A stretch of DNA of 64,000 nt from Lathyrus oleraceus (lineage: Eukaryota; Streptophyta; Magnoliopsida; Fabales; Fabaceae): NCBI RefSeq assembly GCF_024323335.1, contig NC_066585.1, positions 184,158,294 to 184,222,293 on the forward strand. The letters are read 5' to 3'. The notes below the pieces were generated by a model. That model saw only the letters and a list, made by a program, of their open reading frames with translations, was not told where the DNA came from and did no database searches. The translations under genes were made by a program, and so were the position numbers. The number at the start of each line of letters is the position of its first letter. The stretch's first letter is position 1. Shown here piece after piece: positions 41,825 to 54,113 of the stretch.

Positions 41825-42970
41825 GTCGTTTATCCATTTAACAACCTACAACCCGGTTATGGATAATCTTCCATGCGAGGGTATTATCTATGTTCCGACG
41901 GCTATAGATAATATGTCTCATGCGCTCTTTGGTCAATCTTTCGATTGTTATCACCAGCGGAGTAAGATTCGTATTCCCTGCGGAATCGGATGTTCATCCT
42001 TTAACAAGTTTGCCTTCGCTCTCTTCAGGATGTTTTCGGTCGATTATTCATTTAACAACCTACAACCCGGTTATGGATAATCTTCTCATGCACTCTTTGG
42101 TCAATCTTTCGATTGTTATCACCAGCAGAGTAAGATTCGTATTCCCTGTGGAATCGGATGTTCATCCTTTAACAAGTTTGCCTTTGCTCTCTTCAGGATG
42201 TTTTCGGTCGATTATTCATTTAACAACCTACAACCCGGTTATGGATAATCTTCCATGCGAGGGTATTATCTACGTTCCGACGGCTATAGATAATATGTCT
42301 CATGCGCTCTTTGGTCAATCTTTCGATTGTTATCACCAACGGAGTAAGATTCGTATTCCCTGCGGAATCGGATGTTCATCCTTTAACAAGTTTGCCTTCG
42401 CTCTCTTCAGGATGTTTTCGGTCGATTATTCATTTAACAACCTACAACCCGGTTATGGATAATCTTCTCATGCACTCTTTGGTCAATCTTTCGATTGTTA
42501 TCACCAGCAGAGTAAGATTCGTATTCCCTGTGGAATCGGATGTTCATCCTTTAACAAGTTTGCCTTTGCTCTCTTCAGGATGTTTTCGGTCGTTTATTCA
42601 TTTAACAACCTACAACCCGGTTATGGATAATCTTCTCATGCACTCTTTGGTCAATCTTTCGATTGTTATCACCAGCAGAGTAAGATTCGTATTCCCTGTG
42701 GAATCGGATGTTCATCCTTTAACAAGTTTGCCTTCGCTCTCTTCAGGATGTTTTCGGTCGATTATTCATTTAACAACCTACAACCCGGTTATGGATAATC
42801 TTCCATGCGAGTTTATTATCTATGTTTTGACGGCTATAGATAATATATCTCATGCACTCTATGGTCAATCCTTCGATTGTTATCACCAGTCGAGTAAGAT
42901 TCGTATCTCTTGTGGGATCGAATGTCCATCCTTTAACAAGACTGTTTTTCTAGCCCTCTTCAGGATGTTG
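41825..42970 (+). repeat. Tandem array with 382-bp higher-order unit
   Basis: Alternating long and short subunits starting CATTTAACAACCTACAACCC. The long form includes the TATTATCTA...TAGATAATA hairpin. Higher-order period 382 bp (compare 41920 with 42302). Each subunit has a CACCAGCRGAGTAAG motif that resembles the complement of the PBS. Continuous open frames of up to 306 codons here are repeat-driven. Confidence 0.85.
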
Positions 42971-43259
42971 AGTGTTTTGGAACACAAACCAATTCACGCT
43001 TCGGCGCTCAAGCCATGGTTATCCCTGTGTTACCATTTATTTTGGTATCCAGGTCGACGTTTCTGTTTCGGTATTCAGGCCGATTTCTTTTCCGTTCCAG
43101 ACGGATTGTCCTTTCAAGACTGTTTCTTTGCCGATCCTGACAGGCATTCTTGTATTATATCCAGCCGGTGCAAATTTCTACGGTTCTTTTGTATTCAATC
43201 CCTGTTTACCCTGAAAGTCTGATAGCCACTGCTATCATCCGTTCGGGTTCCCAGCTGAT

Positions 43260-43273
43260 TGAATAGGGGCAGC
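43260..43273 (+). other. Polypurine tract of element H
   Basis: TGAATAGGGGCAGC directly before the 3' LTR start TGTAGCACC, identical in core to that of B. Confidence 0.75.
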
Positions 43274-46200
43274 TGTAGCACCTCAAATTTGCACCTATCA
43301 TTATACATACCATTTCATTTTAGGTCATAGCATATCATAGTCTATTGCATAACATTTGCATTGTCTTCAGTTGCCTCAAGAGCAAGCAAGCAGAAATTAG
43401 GTCAAACTGATCAGGAGATCAGTCCACTAATCAAGCAAGGGTGTTTCTCAAGGAATCAAAGCCCTAGGGTTTGCCCAACAAGTTCACATGACTAGAGGGT
43501 TCATTTGAAGTGTTCAAGTCAAGGGTTGAAGGCTCAAAGGCCATCAGTGCATGTACAGACAATCAGAAACCCTAGACAGTCAGCAGTCAGTCAAAGCAGT
43601 GGATGGTGGCCATTCTTGTGGAATTTGGGCACCATGGTCAATAATCAAGAGTTCATATGTCTTGGGACATCATTTGAAGTTAAAGTCTCAAGGAACTAGG
43701 GTTTGGAATTCATCAGAAGTGCACAGTCAGTCCAAAACCCTAGAAAAGTCAAAGTTGGTCAACTGTGGTTGATTCTATGGTTTTGATGGATGGAAATGGT
43801 TGGAGAGAGCTTATTCATGTCCTAATAGGCCTCATATGTCATGGCAATCAACATCATGGAAGAATTTGAAGCAAATCAGAAAATTTCCAGAAATAGAAAG
43901 TGGACCTGTAATTTCAACTGCCAAAAATGGAAACTTCTTGATCTTAAACTTACATCATGATACAAGCTTCAAATGAATTTTTGCCCAACATGAAAGTTGA
44001 AGGTCTTGTTCTCCCATTTTCAAAAAGTCCAAGAACTCTCAAATCCCATGTGTGGTTGTCAAGATATGATCAATTCATTTTCACAAAATCTTGAACTTCA
44101 AAGGGGCATATCTCTCAAACCATAAGGCCAAATTTGGTGGGGTTTTTTCCTACAAATCACATTTTTCATCCTCTTTCCAAAAATATAAATTTCACCTTCC
44201 AAAACCTTGCCAATCAAAATGGCATTTTTGGACCTATTCCTTTAAAAATCCAAGTTTGACTCATAGTTGACTTTTTGATCTATGGACTTTTTCTTAATTT
44301 GACCAATTGGGATCCACTTTATACCATATTTGTGACATGTTCCAAGCATCATTTCATGTTCATGCCATCTCCATACCACATTTTGGACCAAAAATGCATA
44401 ATTGACAAATGGTGCAAATAGCTTCACAAATGCAAGGCAAGCTAGCAAATCATTAAACAGACAACAAACAGCATAAGTAATGGCCCTGTACAGCATAACC
44501 AAGGCCCAATTTCGTGGCACATACACCTCCATTTACTCATTTGTTTCCAACTTAGCAATTTGCAACCAAGGCCCAATTTCGTGGCACATACACCTCCATT
44601 TACTCATTTGTTTCCAACTTAGCAATTTGCAAAAAGGGCCATTTGATTAAACTTGGATTAGCATGTGATAATGTGAGCTAAAACAGATGGATATAAACAT
44701 TTTCTCTGCTCATTTGAACCCTAGCCACCACTGGAAAACCACAGAAAACTGCAATTCACTTCTTCTAGCATTTTTGCATTTTGAAAAATTCTGAGCCAAC
44801 CATCAAAAGGCACGAGCAATCCTTGATCCCTCCTTCACCTATGCAACATTTTGAGCTCATTCTAACCATCATTCCTCAACTGTAACCCTCTTTCAAGCTC
44901 TGCATTTTCAAAGCATCTCCGATGGCAACTTGAGATTTGAGGAGGTCCAAGCAAGTTTGAGCTGAACAAGCTTCATCATCCATCATTCTGTAGCTGTGTG
45001 GTCGTCTGTTTTGAACTATATCACTCAACACCACCCTGTTTCACATTGTCTTCAAAAACAAGTAAGCAATTCGACCTTAATCATTTGCCATGCCATGATG
45101 TATTTATGAAAGATCTTTTTGAGTTGGTTCTAATGAACTAAAGCATGCTTAATTTGGTTGTGTTTTGATCAAGAAATCTTGATTTTCATTTTTGTGTACA
45201 AGTGCATTTTTTCATCGATTTGGTTTGGCTATGATGATTTGATGAAAACTGGTGCCATGTTTGTGTTACCTGAGGTTTAATGATGCTGTTGGTACCTTTG
45301 ATTTCAATTTCTGGGCACATTAAATTTCGAGATGCATGATGATGAATGTGTGTATGCTGTTCATGCTAAACCTAACTCTGCCCAGATTTTCTCATGGTTA
45401 ATGATTTGCTTTGATTGTTGGTTAATGCTGCATAAGGATAGTATTTCATGGCCATGTTGATTATGGATGTTGTTTATGTTTGTTTGTGCTTGATGATGAT
45501 GAATGTTGAGAAACCTTGGCTGTTAAACCCTAGGGTTTTTGAAAAACCCAGAAACTTTGAAATGGATTGGTCGGTGCACTGTTCCATTGGCTGAGAGCCA
45601 ATGGGAACATTTCCTCACACTCACCCAAAACGCACAGTTTAAGTAAGTGAGCTCAATATTACACAATTGCCACTGCGCTGACCTTGTTGACCACTAGTCC
45701 ATGTTACTTGTTCATGTTTGCTTCAAAACTTCACTCAACTTCAAAGATCAATTTCTCATTCATTTTAATTCCAAAAATCCTAAAATTTTTGCATGATGAT
45801 CACAAAGATGTCTAGTATTTTATTGTGATTTTTAATTAATTTTCCATTGGCTGGATTTTAATTGATAATTATTTTCTTGACATGTGTGCATAAATGGTAC
45901 ATTGAGCCATTCCTTTTGTGAAATTGTCATGATGCATCCAATGAGCCTGAAATTTTTTGTGGTGAAACTAGACACATTGACCTTTGTTTCCATGAAGAGT
46001 TTATACATTTCTCATTTGTGGTTTGCTAGTTGTGAATTTTTGAACTAGGGTGTGACAATTTGTGTCACACCAATGATATGCAAATGTATGATTTTTGTTT
46101 ACATGTCTCTTGGCCTCCAAACAATTTGAAATTTTGCATGAATGATTTATCACATGTCTAGTTTGTGTATGAATTTTCTTGGAATTAATCATGCTGTTTT

Positions 46201-48777
46201 CCATTTATTTGAGAATTTTCTTCCATGCTTAGTCATTTGTTGACTTTATGTGATACATGTTGCCAAATCTTTTGTGAAATTCTCAAATCTTATTGTATGA
46301 TCATGAAATTTCATATGTGATAACTAGACATCTTGAGCTTTGCATTGATGTTAACCTCACTCATTTCTCTTCTGTTTTCAAATTGATATGATTTTTTGAA
46401 GTTGACCCATGTTTGTTGACTTTCATTGTGCTTACTTGAAATTGGTTTGACTTCATGATTTTAATTGACTGCCTTCCTCTCATCCAAATGCATTGAAATT
46501 TGGCATGCTTGCCATGCTAGATGTTAGGATTGAATGTGATTTATTTCATAATTTTTGAGATTGTTTGAGTTGACTTTTGATGCAAGTCATTCTGTTGACT
46601 TTTGTGTGCTTTCCTTTGCTTTACTTTGACTTCAAATGTTCATGAAATGATCATAATGCATGATTTGAATGTGGGCCCAATTGTGATAGCTTCTCAAATG
46701 TTTGACTTTGGTTCTGGTTGACTTTTACTTGCTGCTTTGACTTTTTTCTTTTACCCTTGACCCTAGGCTAGTCCTAGTGGTCTTCTGTGCTTACTATTGA
46801 GTTCCTGTTTCAGGTTGAGCACCATTGCCATTGAGATCATACAAATGTGATTGGTTTTGATTACATATCATGTACTAACCTTTGTTTTGTAGGTTTGACT
46901 CATGTGTTTGAGTCTTGCTTTGCACAGTTGACCTTCTGTGGTTGACTGTTTATTCATTTCCTTTTGCTTTGAACTGTTGACTTGTTTACTAATAAGTTTG
47001 ACTTTTTCAGGTACACTTTAGTTGCTTTAGTTGCTTGCTTTGCTTTTTAGCAATTGCTTTGAGGTAAACATTTCTTCTTCATGTAGTCTGGAGACCCGGT
47101 CTGTTATTTGACCGGGCAAACTGTCTGAAGTCCTCCTTAAGAGGCAATGCTTGTGTATGTTTAAAATTGTCCCAAGCAGGAAAAGTCCTTCAAGTAAGGC
47201 AATTGGTGGAAGGTAGGGATATGCAATCTATCCCCCACTACTCTTGTTGTGTCATCCCTCTGCTCACACTACTGTGTGTTGATGCATTGGGATACAAACC
47301 CAAGATCTTGTACAAAGTGTACAGTGTCAGAGTCTTCGAGTATAGAAGGGTTCCCACTTTCTGGACCCATGCTCATTTGTCTATTAGCTCTCCCTGGCCA
47401 GGGATAAGAGCTGTGAGGTCTCATCCTCACTTCATCCTTTCATCTGCTTCACCTTAGCCTCTCAATGGCAAGGTTAAGAGCACACTTACCCTATTCCAGT
47501 TGGCCCTAGTGCCTAACCTTTTGCTTGAGCCTCTTGTATGCATATAGTGTGTGCTACCTGTGCTTTTGTTTGTTTGCCTTGTTTGCTTTCGCCCTCGTTG
47601 CGATCCTTTCTCTCGCCCTCGTTGCGATCGAGCCTTTTCCTTTCTCTCGCCCTCGTTGCGATCGAGCCTTTTCCTTTCTCTCGCCCTCGTTGCGATAGAG
47701 TCCTTTTTCCCTGCCAGCCGAACTACGGCAACTCTGATTCTCATGTTCAGATGAGATACGTAGGCACGAGACGCGATGTCTTGCCGAGTTTGACTAACAA
47801 CTAACACTAACTCTTTTCTCTCACCCCTGTGTGATTGAGATCTCTTCTTTTCTCTCGCCCTCGTTGCGATTGAGACCTCCCCTTTCTCTTGCCCTAGTTG
47901 CAATCGAGACCCTTGCTTCCTGTGCAAGCCTTGTTCAGGATAGGTTGGCCCTTGTGCCATTTAGCTAGAAACCTTAACTTAGGGTTGACTTTTTGCATGA
48001 CAACATCTAGGCTCGAGTCGTAGTCTCCCTAGAGTTGTGTCTCCCTCTGTTATCTGGTTAGGCTAGATCCTTTGTCCCTGCGTAGGGGAACTACATCGCC
48101 CTGATCTTCATACCAGATGAAGTATGTAGGCAGGAGATTGAGCTGATCTCCCCGGGCGCCTTTTCTTTTCTTTTGTGTGTGTTGTTTGACAGTTGTAAGC
48201 TGAGTCCCCGACTCCCTATCTATCTGTTGTGTTGTTTTGGTTCGGATGCTGACATAAGTCCAGTGATTGGCAGTCGGGCTCCACGTTTGCCTGTGTCTTG
48301 TTTGTGTGCGTGTCAGCCGAGCTACGAATGCTCTGATTCTTCTCTCGTCCGAGAAGATACGTATGCATAGGATGCGATATCCTAGCGAGCATGTGTCGTT
48401 TCCCCAGTCCGAACTACTTCGACTCTGATGTCTATGCCTGATAGACTAAGTAGGCCCAAGATGCGATATCCTGCCGAGTCGGTTTCAGTCAGTTTCTTTT
48501 GTCTCTTTCAGCCAGTGTGTGTGTGTTTGAGCAGTGTTTTAGCAACCAATTTTCCTTCCTTTTGTGCGTGGATCCCGTAGAGTACTACGGATGCGTAGGG
48601 TGCCTAACACCTTCCCTTCGCATAACCGACTCCCGAACCCATCCTCTTTGGTCGCGAGACCATGTTCTTTCCTAGGTTTACTTCGAGCGTTTCCTTTCCC
48701 TCCTTTGGGATAAATAACGCACGGTGGCGGCTCTGTTGTTTCTTTCTTTTCCCGCCAGTTTTTCGCGCGATGCGACA
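43274..48777 (+). repeat. 3' LTR of element H
   Basis: 5504 bp. Differs from the 5' LTR by a 67-bp tandem duplication near 44490-44632 (the CCAAGGCCCAATTTCGTGG unit present twice), which accounts for the whole length difference, and by about six single-base changes that I could find. It carries the same RNA modules, minisatellite and hairpins. Confidence 0.94.
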
Positions 48778-48782
48778 CCCCT

Positions 48783-49492
48783 TGTTGGCACATTTACTTT
48801 ATACATGTTTGTTTTGTATGTGTTGTATCCCTGCAGGTAGCGCGGTTCCTTCGTCAAGGACTGCCCTTTTGCCTTTGAGCATCCCAAACCCTAAAACCCA
48901 AAGCAACACGTTAACTCCTTCTACTACATGCGAGTAAGTCTCCAAAGGTCGAGCATCCGGTAGATTGCGTAGTGACGTCGTTCGTCCAAAACCCAATCCA
49001 TAACCCCATAGTTAGCCGAACTACGGCTTGCTCTGATTCTCATTCCAGATGAGATACGTAGGCATAAGACGCGATGTCTTAGCGAGCACACATCCCCCCA
49101 ACCCATAGGTCAGCCGAGCTACGAAGACTTTGATTCTCATATTCAGATGAGATACGTATGCAGTGGATGCGACATCCGCGCGAGTCATTTTCATTTAACC
49201 CTTTTTTTTTGGTAAACAGCACAAGATAAACTCACACCCTTTAGACAAGAATTACAAAAGTGGATCCCGTAGAGTACTACGGATGCGTAGGGGTGCTAAT
49301 ACCTTCCCTTCGCATAACCGACTCCCGAACCCAAGATTTGGTTGCGAGACCCCGTCTTGTCCTTTCCTTTTTCAGGTTTACTTCGAGCGTTTCCTTTCCC
49401 TCCTTTGGGATGAATAACGCACGGTGACGACTCTTCTGTCATTTTCTTTCGCCGGTTGTTTCTTCGCGCACTGTATTTTTCAGGTTGCGACA
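48783..49492 (+). repeat. Solo LTR G, right part
   Basis: Continues LTR G after element H. It contains two RNA modules (near 49018-49080 and 49115-49180), the GTAC hairpin (near 49268-49283) and a PBS-like site with one change (TGACGACTCTTCTG), and it ends TTGCGACA. The duplication ATACG follows at 49493-49497, where the RT frame of E resumes. Confidence 0.9.
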
Positions 49493-50255
49493 ATACGTGG
49501 CTCCGGCGTTCTTCAAACCGAAGGGCATCACTCCATAACAGAATGTTCCCCAAGGTGTGATGAATGTTGTCTTCTCCATATCCTCGGGTGCCATTTTGAT
49601 CTGATTATATCCGGAAAATCCGTCCATAAATGAGAAGATATTGAATTTAGCTGTATTGTCTACCAACATCTCAATGTGTGGTAGAGGGAAATCGTCTTTC
49701 GGACTAGCTTTATTCAAATCATGGTAATCCACACACATCCGGACTTTTCCTTCTTTCTTAGGCACGGGCACAATATTGGCCACCCATTGAAGATACGTAG
49801 AAGTCACCAGAAACCCCGCGTCAATTTGCTTCTAAACTTCCTCTTTGATCTTCACTGCCATGTCAGGATGAGTTCTTCTGAGCTTCTGCTTCACAGGCAC
49901 GCACTCAGGCTTCAAAGGCAGGAAATGTTGCACAATATTTGTATCTAGACCTGGCATGTCTTCGTACGACCAAGCAAAGATATCGGAATATTCTCGTAGC
50001 AATGCGATCAACCCCTTCTTCACAGACTCTTCAAGGAATGCCCCAATCTTCACTATTCGAACACAATCCTCAAACCCCAAGTTGACTGTTTCCAGATTCT
50101 CAAGATGCGGCTGAATGATCTTCTCTTCGTGCTCAAGAAGACGAGTAATCTCATCGGGAATCTCTTCAACATCATCTTCCTCTGCCTCGAATACAGGGAA
50201 TTCAAAATTGGGAGATGGCATTGGATTATTATGTTCAATGGGTTTAAGAATCAAC
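49493..50255 (-). pseudogene. E pol, N-terminal part: acidic segment and RT N-terminus
   Basis: Read from 50255. The acidic pre-RT segment (NFEFPVFEAEED, EIPDEITRLLEHEE) and RT motifs (VPVPKKEGKVRMCVDY, FSFMDGFSGYNQI, MPFGLKNAGATY) are present up to the insertion point of LTR G. An in-frame TAG at 49832-49834 follows KIKEEV, where a Gln is found in B, so CAG to TAG is likely. The C-terminal remainder is at 26937-29641. Confidence 0.88.
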
Positions 50256-50521
50256 CTGCATAATGATTTTGGATATAAAAGCTTTTAGAAAACAAACAAG
50301 ACAATCATTATACAGATGAAAAGATTGATTTTATTCTTGTTTTTTAGGGTTTTTTGTGATCACCGATTTCATGCAAAAAGCAAAAAGTGAAAATAATTGG
50401 AAAAACAAACATTTAACATGAATTTATTGAATGAAAATATCATTGTATAAATGTTGCCAACAATGTCATCACTTCTCCTTTTGGCATGGGAGAAGGGTTT
50501 TTTAACAAAGTGAATCATTAC
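50256..50521 (-). other. Ogre-type intron of element E
   Basis: 266 nt on the minus strand. Donor GA|GTAATG containing the gag-pro stop, acceptor TATGCAG, in-frame join GAG TTG ATT. Nearly the same length and sites as in H. Confidence 0.78.
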
Positions 50522-53500
50522 TCTGACTTATGGATAACTGTAGGAACATCCACAGCAACCCAATTGTTGCAGATCCCGCCAGGGATGACAAAGTTGTCAG
50601 AATCCTCGGCATCCTCTTCCAGAACAGCAGCAGCCTCTTCGCTCTGAGCGGTGTGGATGAAACCTCCACTCTTGAACAACCCTTTCTCATTGAAGACCCC
50701 AGAAGAAAAGCCAATGCCAACCCGGGACTTGTTATCTTCAAGCTCGATCATTTTTCCTAGACCAGCAACTGCACCACATTCGATGGCCAGTTTCGCATCT
50801 CGATAGGAAGCAAATGAAGGAGTTCTCTTCTCAACAGGCTCGGCTATAGATAAAGCTTGGAAAGGCGTTCCAACTTCATCCTCAGCATCTATGTATGATA
50901 AGGAAGACAAGTGGCTAACCAGGAGAGCCTTTTCTCCCCCTACCACTACCAATTTCTTGTTCTTAACGAATTTCAGCTTCTGGTGTAGGGTGGATGTCAC
51001 GGTGCCAGCCTCGTGAATCCATGGTCTGCCTAAGAGACAGCTATAGGATGGGTGGGTATCCATAACCTGGAAGGTTATCTGGAAATCGCTTGGTCCAATC
51101 TTGATTGGGAGATCAACTTCCCCAATCACGGTCTTACGCGACCCATCAAAAGCTTTCACAACAACTCCACTCTGCCTCATGGGAGGCCCTTGAAATGACA
51201 GTCTAGAGAGAGTGGATTTTGGCAATACATTCAGGGATGACCCAGTGTCCACCAGCACATTGGACATGGCGTCGTCTTTGCAATTCATAGAAATGTGTAA
51301 TGCCAAGCTGTGGTCTCTTCCCTCCTCAGGGAGATCAGAGTCACAGAAACTCAAAGTGTTACAAGCAGTAATGTTTGCAACAATGCTGTCAAACTGTTCT
51401 ATTGTGACGTCATGATCGACATAAGCCCTATCCAAGACTTTCTGCAGAGCCTCTCTATGCGGTTCTGAATTCAGAAGCAACGATAGCACGGAGATCTTGG
51501 ATGGTGTTTGTAGGAGTTGATCGACAACATTGTACTCACTCTTCTTGATGAGCTTCAGCATCTCATCACAGCCTTTTTTCGAATTGCCACTAGGGCCACC
51601 AGAAGCAGGAGTCTTTTTTGCAGAGGAGGGTTTAACAACAAGTGCGGGGTTCGGAGAATTCACAACATTCCCAACCGGATGCTCAACAGAGTCAGCCACA
51701 GCCTGCGGCTTCGGGGGTGCAAAAAACACACGTCCGCTACGGGTCAACCCACTGACATCAGCAATGTTCACAACAGAGGAGAACGACAGAGTCACCTCTT
51801 TCCCATCTTCTATAGCAACGGCATTGTATCAGAATGGGATTGCCTTGTCGGAAGAATAAGGCACAGGACCGGCAGGTTTGATAATCATGGCAGGAGAAAC
51901 CTTCTGCTTGCTACCATCATATCTAATGATAACAGGCTCAGGGATCCTGAACACCGGAGAAATCACATTAACCTCAGGTTCATCTTCATCAACATTTCTG
52001 TTTTGAAGGATCTCAATGACACCTTCATCCAGTAATTCCTGAAGATCTTTACGCACTTGGCGACAGCCCAGACGATTAACATAGCAGATACGACATTTGT
52101 CATGGTCGTGCTCCAAATGACTGTAATCACACAGCAAACGATGCAACTCGACCAATGACTGTCGAATATGACTGACATATTTGACCTTGTATTTGCCAGG
52201 GCAGCCCTGGACCATGTTAATTGATTTCCCATGCTCGGGCAGTGGGTTCTTCTTAACATTAGGACCTGCGTCCTCAAAGCTCAAAATGCCGCATCTCATA
52301 AGGTCTTGAACCTTAGTCTTTAGCTGAAAGAAGTTCTCCACATCATGACCGGGAGCACCCGAATGATAGACACAGTGCAAATCGGGCTTATACCACCATT
52401 GAGGGTTGATCGGTATAGCTGGCGGGTCTCTCGGAGTAATCAGTTTCCGCTCTATCAAAGAGGGATACAGCTCTGCGTATGACACAGGAATTGGATCGAA
52501 AGTGATCTTCTTCCTCTCATAACTCGTACTGGCTTGATTACTGTTGCGAGGCTGGTAGGCCTACTGCTGAGGACGATGCTGCTGCTGATATTTCTGATGT
52601 GGTTGTTGATTATTGTTGTGCTGATGATACTGCTGGTTGTCTCTAAAGACAGGTGCTATATGAGCCACCTGGTGCTGGTTGCTGGCTGAACGTACAGGCT
52701 TCCTCCTCACAGAGGGTCTTCTGGGCTTCACATGGGATTGCACAACATGTGCCTCTCCATCTTTCTTCTTCGTAAACGTCCCATATCGTTTGCTAGAAGA
52801 GCCTTCATCCTTGGTCAGACGTCCTTCACGGACTCCTTCCTCTAGTCGCATCCCCATGTTCACCATCTCGGTGAAGTCAGAAGGAGCACTAGCAATCATC
52901 CGCTCGTAATAGAATGAGCTCAAGGTCTTCAGAAAGATCTTGGTCATTTCTTTCTCTTCCAGCGGAGGCACAATCTGAGCTGCCAACTCTCGCTACCTCT
53001 GGGCGTACTCTTTGAATGTCTCCTTGTCCTTCTGAGACATGGCTCTGAGCTGATCCCGATCGGGAGCCATATCTATGTTGTATTTGTACTGCTTGATGAA
53101 GGCTTCGCCAAGATCATTGAAGGAACGGATGTTCGCACTGTCCAGACTCATATACCACCGCAGTGCGGCACCGGACAGACTGTCCTGGAAATAATGAATG
53201 AGTAGCTGATCATTATCCGTTTGAGTTGACATTTTCCTGGCATACATGACCAGGTGGCTGAGACGGCAGGTGTTCCCCTTGTATTTCTCAAAGTCAAGGA
53301 CCTTGAATTTCACAAGAATTTTCACACCAGGAACCAAACAAAGTTCGGCAGCAGATTTGCCGAAGAGGTCCTTTCCTCGAAGATTCTTCAATTCCTTGCG
53401 CAGCTCAAGATATTGGTCATTCATCGCGTCCATCTTCTCATGAACATCTGGGCCCTCAGACGGCTCAGAATGATAGATGGTGTCGTCTACCCTATGAACG

Positions 53501-53814
53501 GTATGCACGACAGGAGGAGGAATAGCAAGGACCGGGCTAGATGTCGGTATAGAAGCAAATGTTGGAGCAGGAATATCGGGCATAAAGCCAGGAGGCATCC
53601 CCCACGAAAACCCGGACGGCATGGCTGTTGGCACAAAGTGGGCACTGGCAGCTGGCACAGTAGAGGAAACGGTCTCAGAGATGACTGTCCTCTGGGGAGG
53701 AGTTGCAGGAGTTGGAGACGACTGATTCTGAGCAGCCAGGAACGACTCCATCAAAGCACTCAGTCTGGCGACTTCCTCTTTGAGCTCATGGTTCTCTTGC
53801 TCTAGATGATCCAT
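50518..53814 (-). pseudogene. E gag-protease frame with three nonsense codons
   Basis: One frame of 1099 codons read from the Met at 53814; the frame also stays open upstream to 53898. It starts with a coiled-coil segment (LEQENHELKEEVARLSALMES), then a Pro-rich linker, then a capsid-type gag domain (GAALRWYMSL, FIKQYKYN, FKEYAQR). A Gln/His-rich stretch and the knuckle-like motif CVYHSGAPGHDVENF near residue 481 follow, the latter with its last Cys replaced by Phe. The protease has the active-site tract LVDTGSSLNVLP near residue 855, then the PWIHEAG block. In-frame stops lie at 52993-52995 (TAG), 52561-52563 (TAG) and 51829-51831 (TGA). All fit single C:G to T:A changes. This is the only copy in the window with a capsid and an intact DTGSS site. 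Confidence 0.88.
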
Positions 53815-54113
53815 CAATCTGGAAGAGTTGGCTCTGGTGTAGTACCGGTGAGTCAGCTTGTCTTCAAAATAAATGAAGAGCACAGAGTTAGACCACAAGA
53901 CCAGAAGCTGAGAACAACACCTGCTTATGCAAATGATGCATCCAATGCTCGTGCATATGATTTGTTTTTATTTCAAAGGAACTTTAAGGTTTTATTTGCA
54001 AATTTTGAAAATATTAAGCATTTGATCGCATATGGAAATATCTCATCAAATATATCTGAGAAAAGAAGTACAGCATTGTCAATCGATTACAAGAGAAAAG
54101 GAAAATAAACATC
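53815..54113 (-). other. Spacer between ORF1 and gag of E
   Basis: About 300 bp between the ORF1 stop and the gag Met, AT-rich with several ATGs. It could hold a second intron or a reinitiation region, but I see no convincing signal. Confidence 0.5.

Larger units (their letters stand above)
39431..43259 (+). other. Long repetitive 3' UTR of element H
   Basis: Non-coding. It has tRNA-Arg-3'-end-like motifs (TCCCCAGTAGAGT at 40032-40044, then 40070, 40112-40125 and 40258-40273), two large tandem arrays listed separately, and a terminal segment (43010-43259) shared with element B. Short ORFs here reflect the repeats. Confidence 0.75.
30758..48777 (+). mobile_element. Element H: young non-autonomous Ogre derivative with 5.4-kb LTRs
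   Basis: 18,020 bp, flanked by a perfect CCCCT duplication (30753-30757 and 48778-48782). The LTRs are 5437 and 5504 bp, differing by one 67-bp tandem duplication and about six substitutions. The internal 7.1 kb holds a PBS, a leader, a gag-derived ORF without capsid, an intron, scraps of pol, the hairpin cluster, a 4-kb repetitive 3' UTR and a PPT. It lacks protease, RT, RNase H and nearly all of integrase. Size and coding loss resemble LARD-type derivatives, and its mobility must have depended on enzymes from relatives. Confidence 0.95.

Noticed and set aside
41920..43222. Long overlapping ORFs of 180 and 306 codons
   Set aside because: They follow the 382-bp tandem array in the 3' UTR of H; openness is due to repetition, and part of E without the array has no such ORF.
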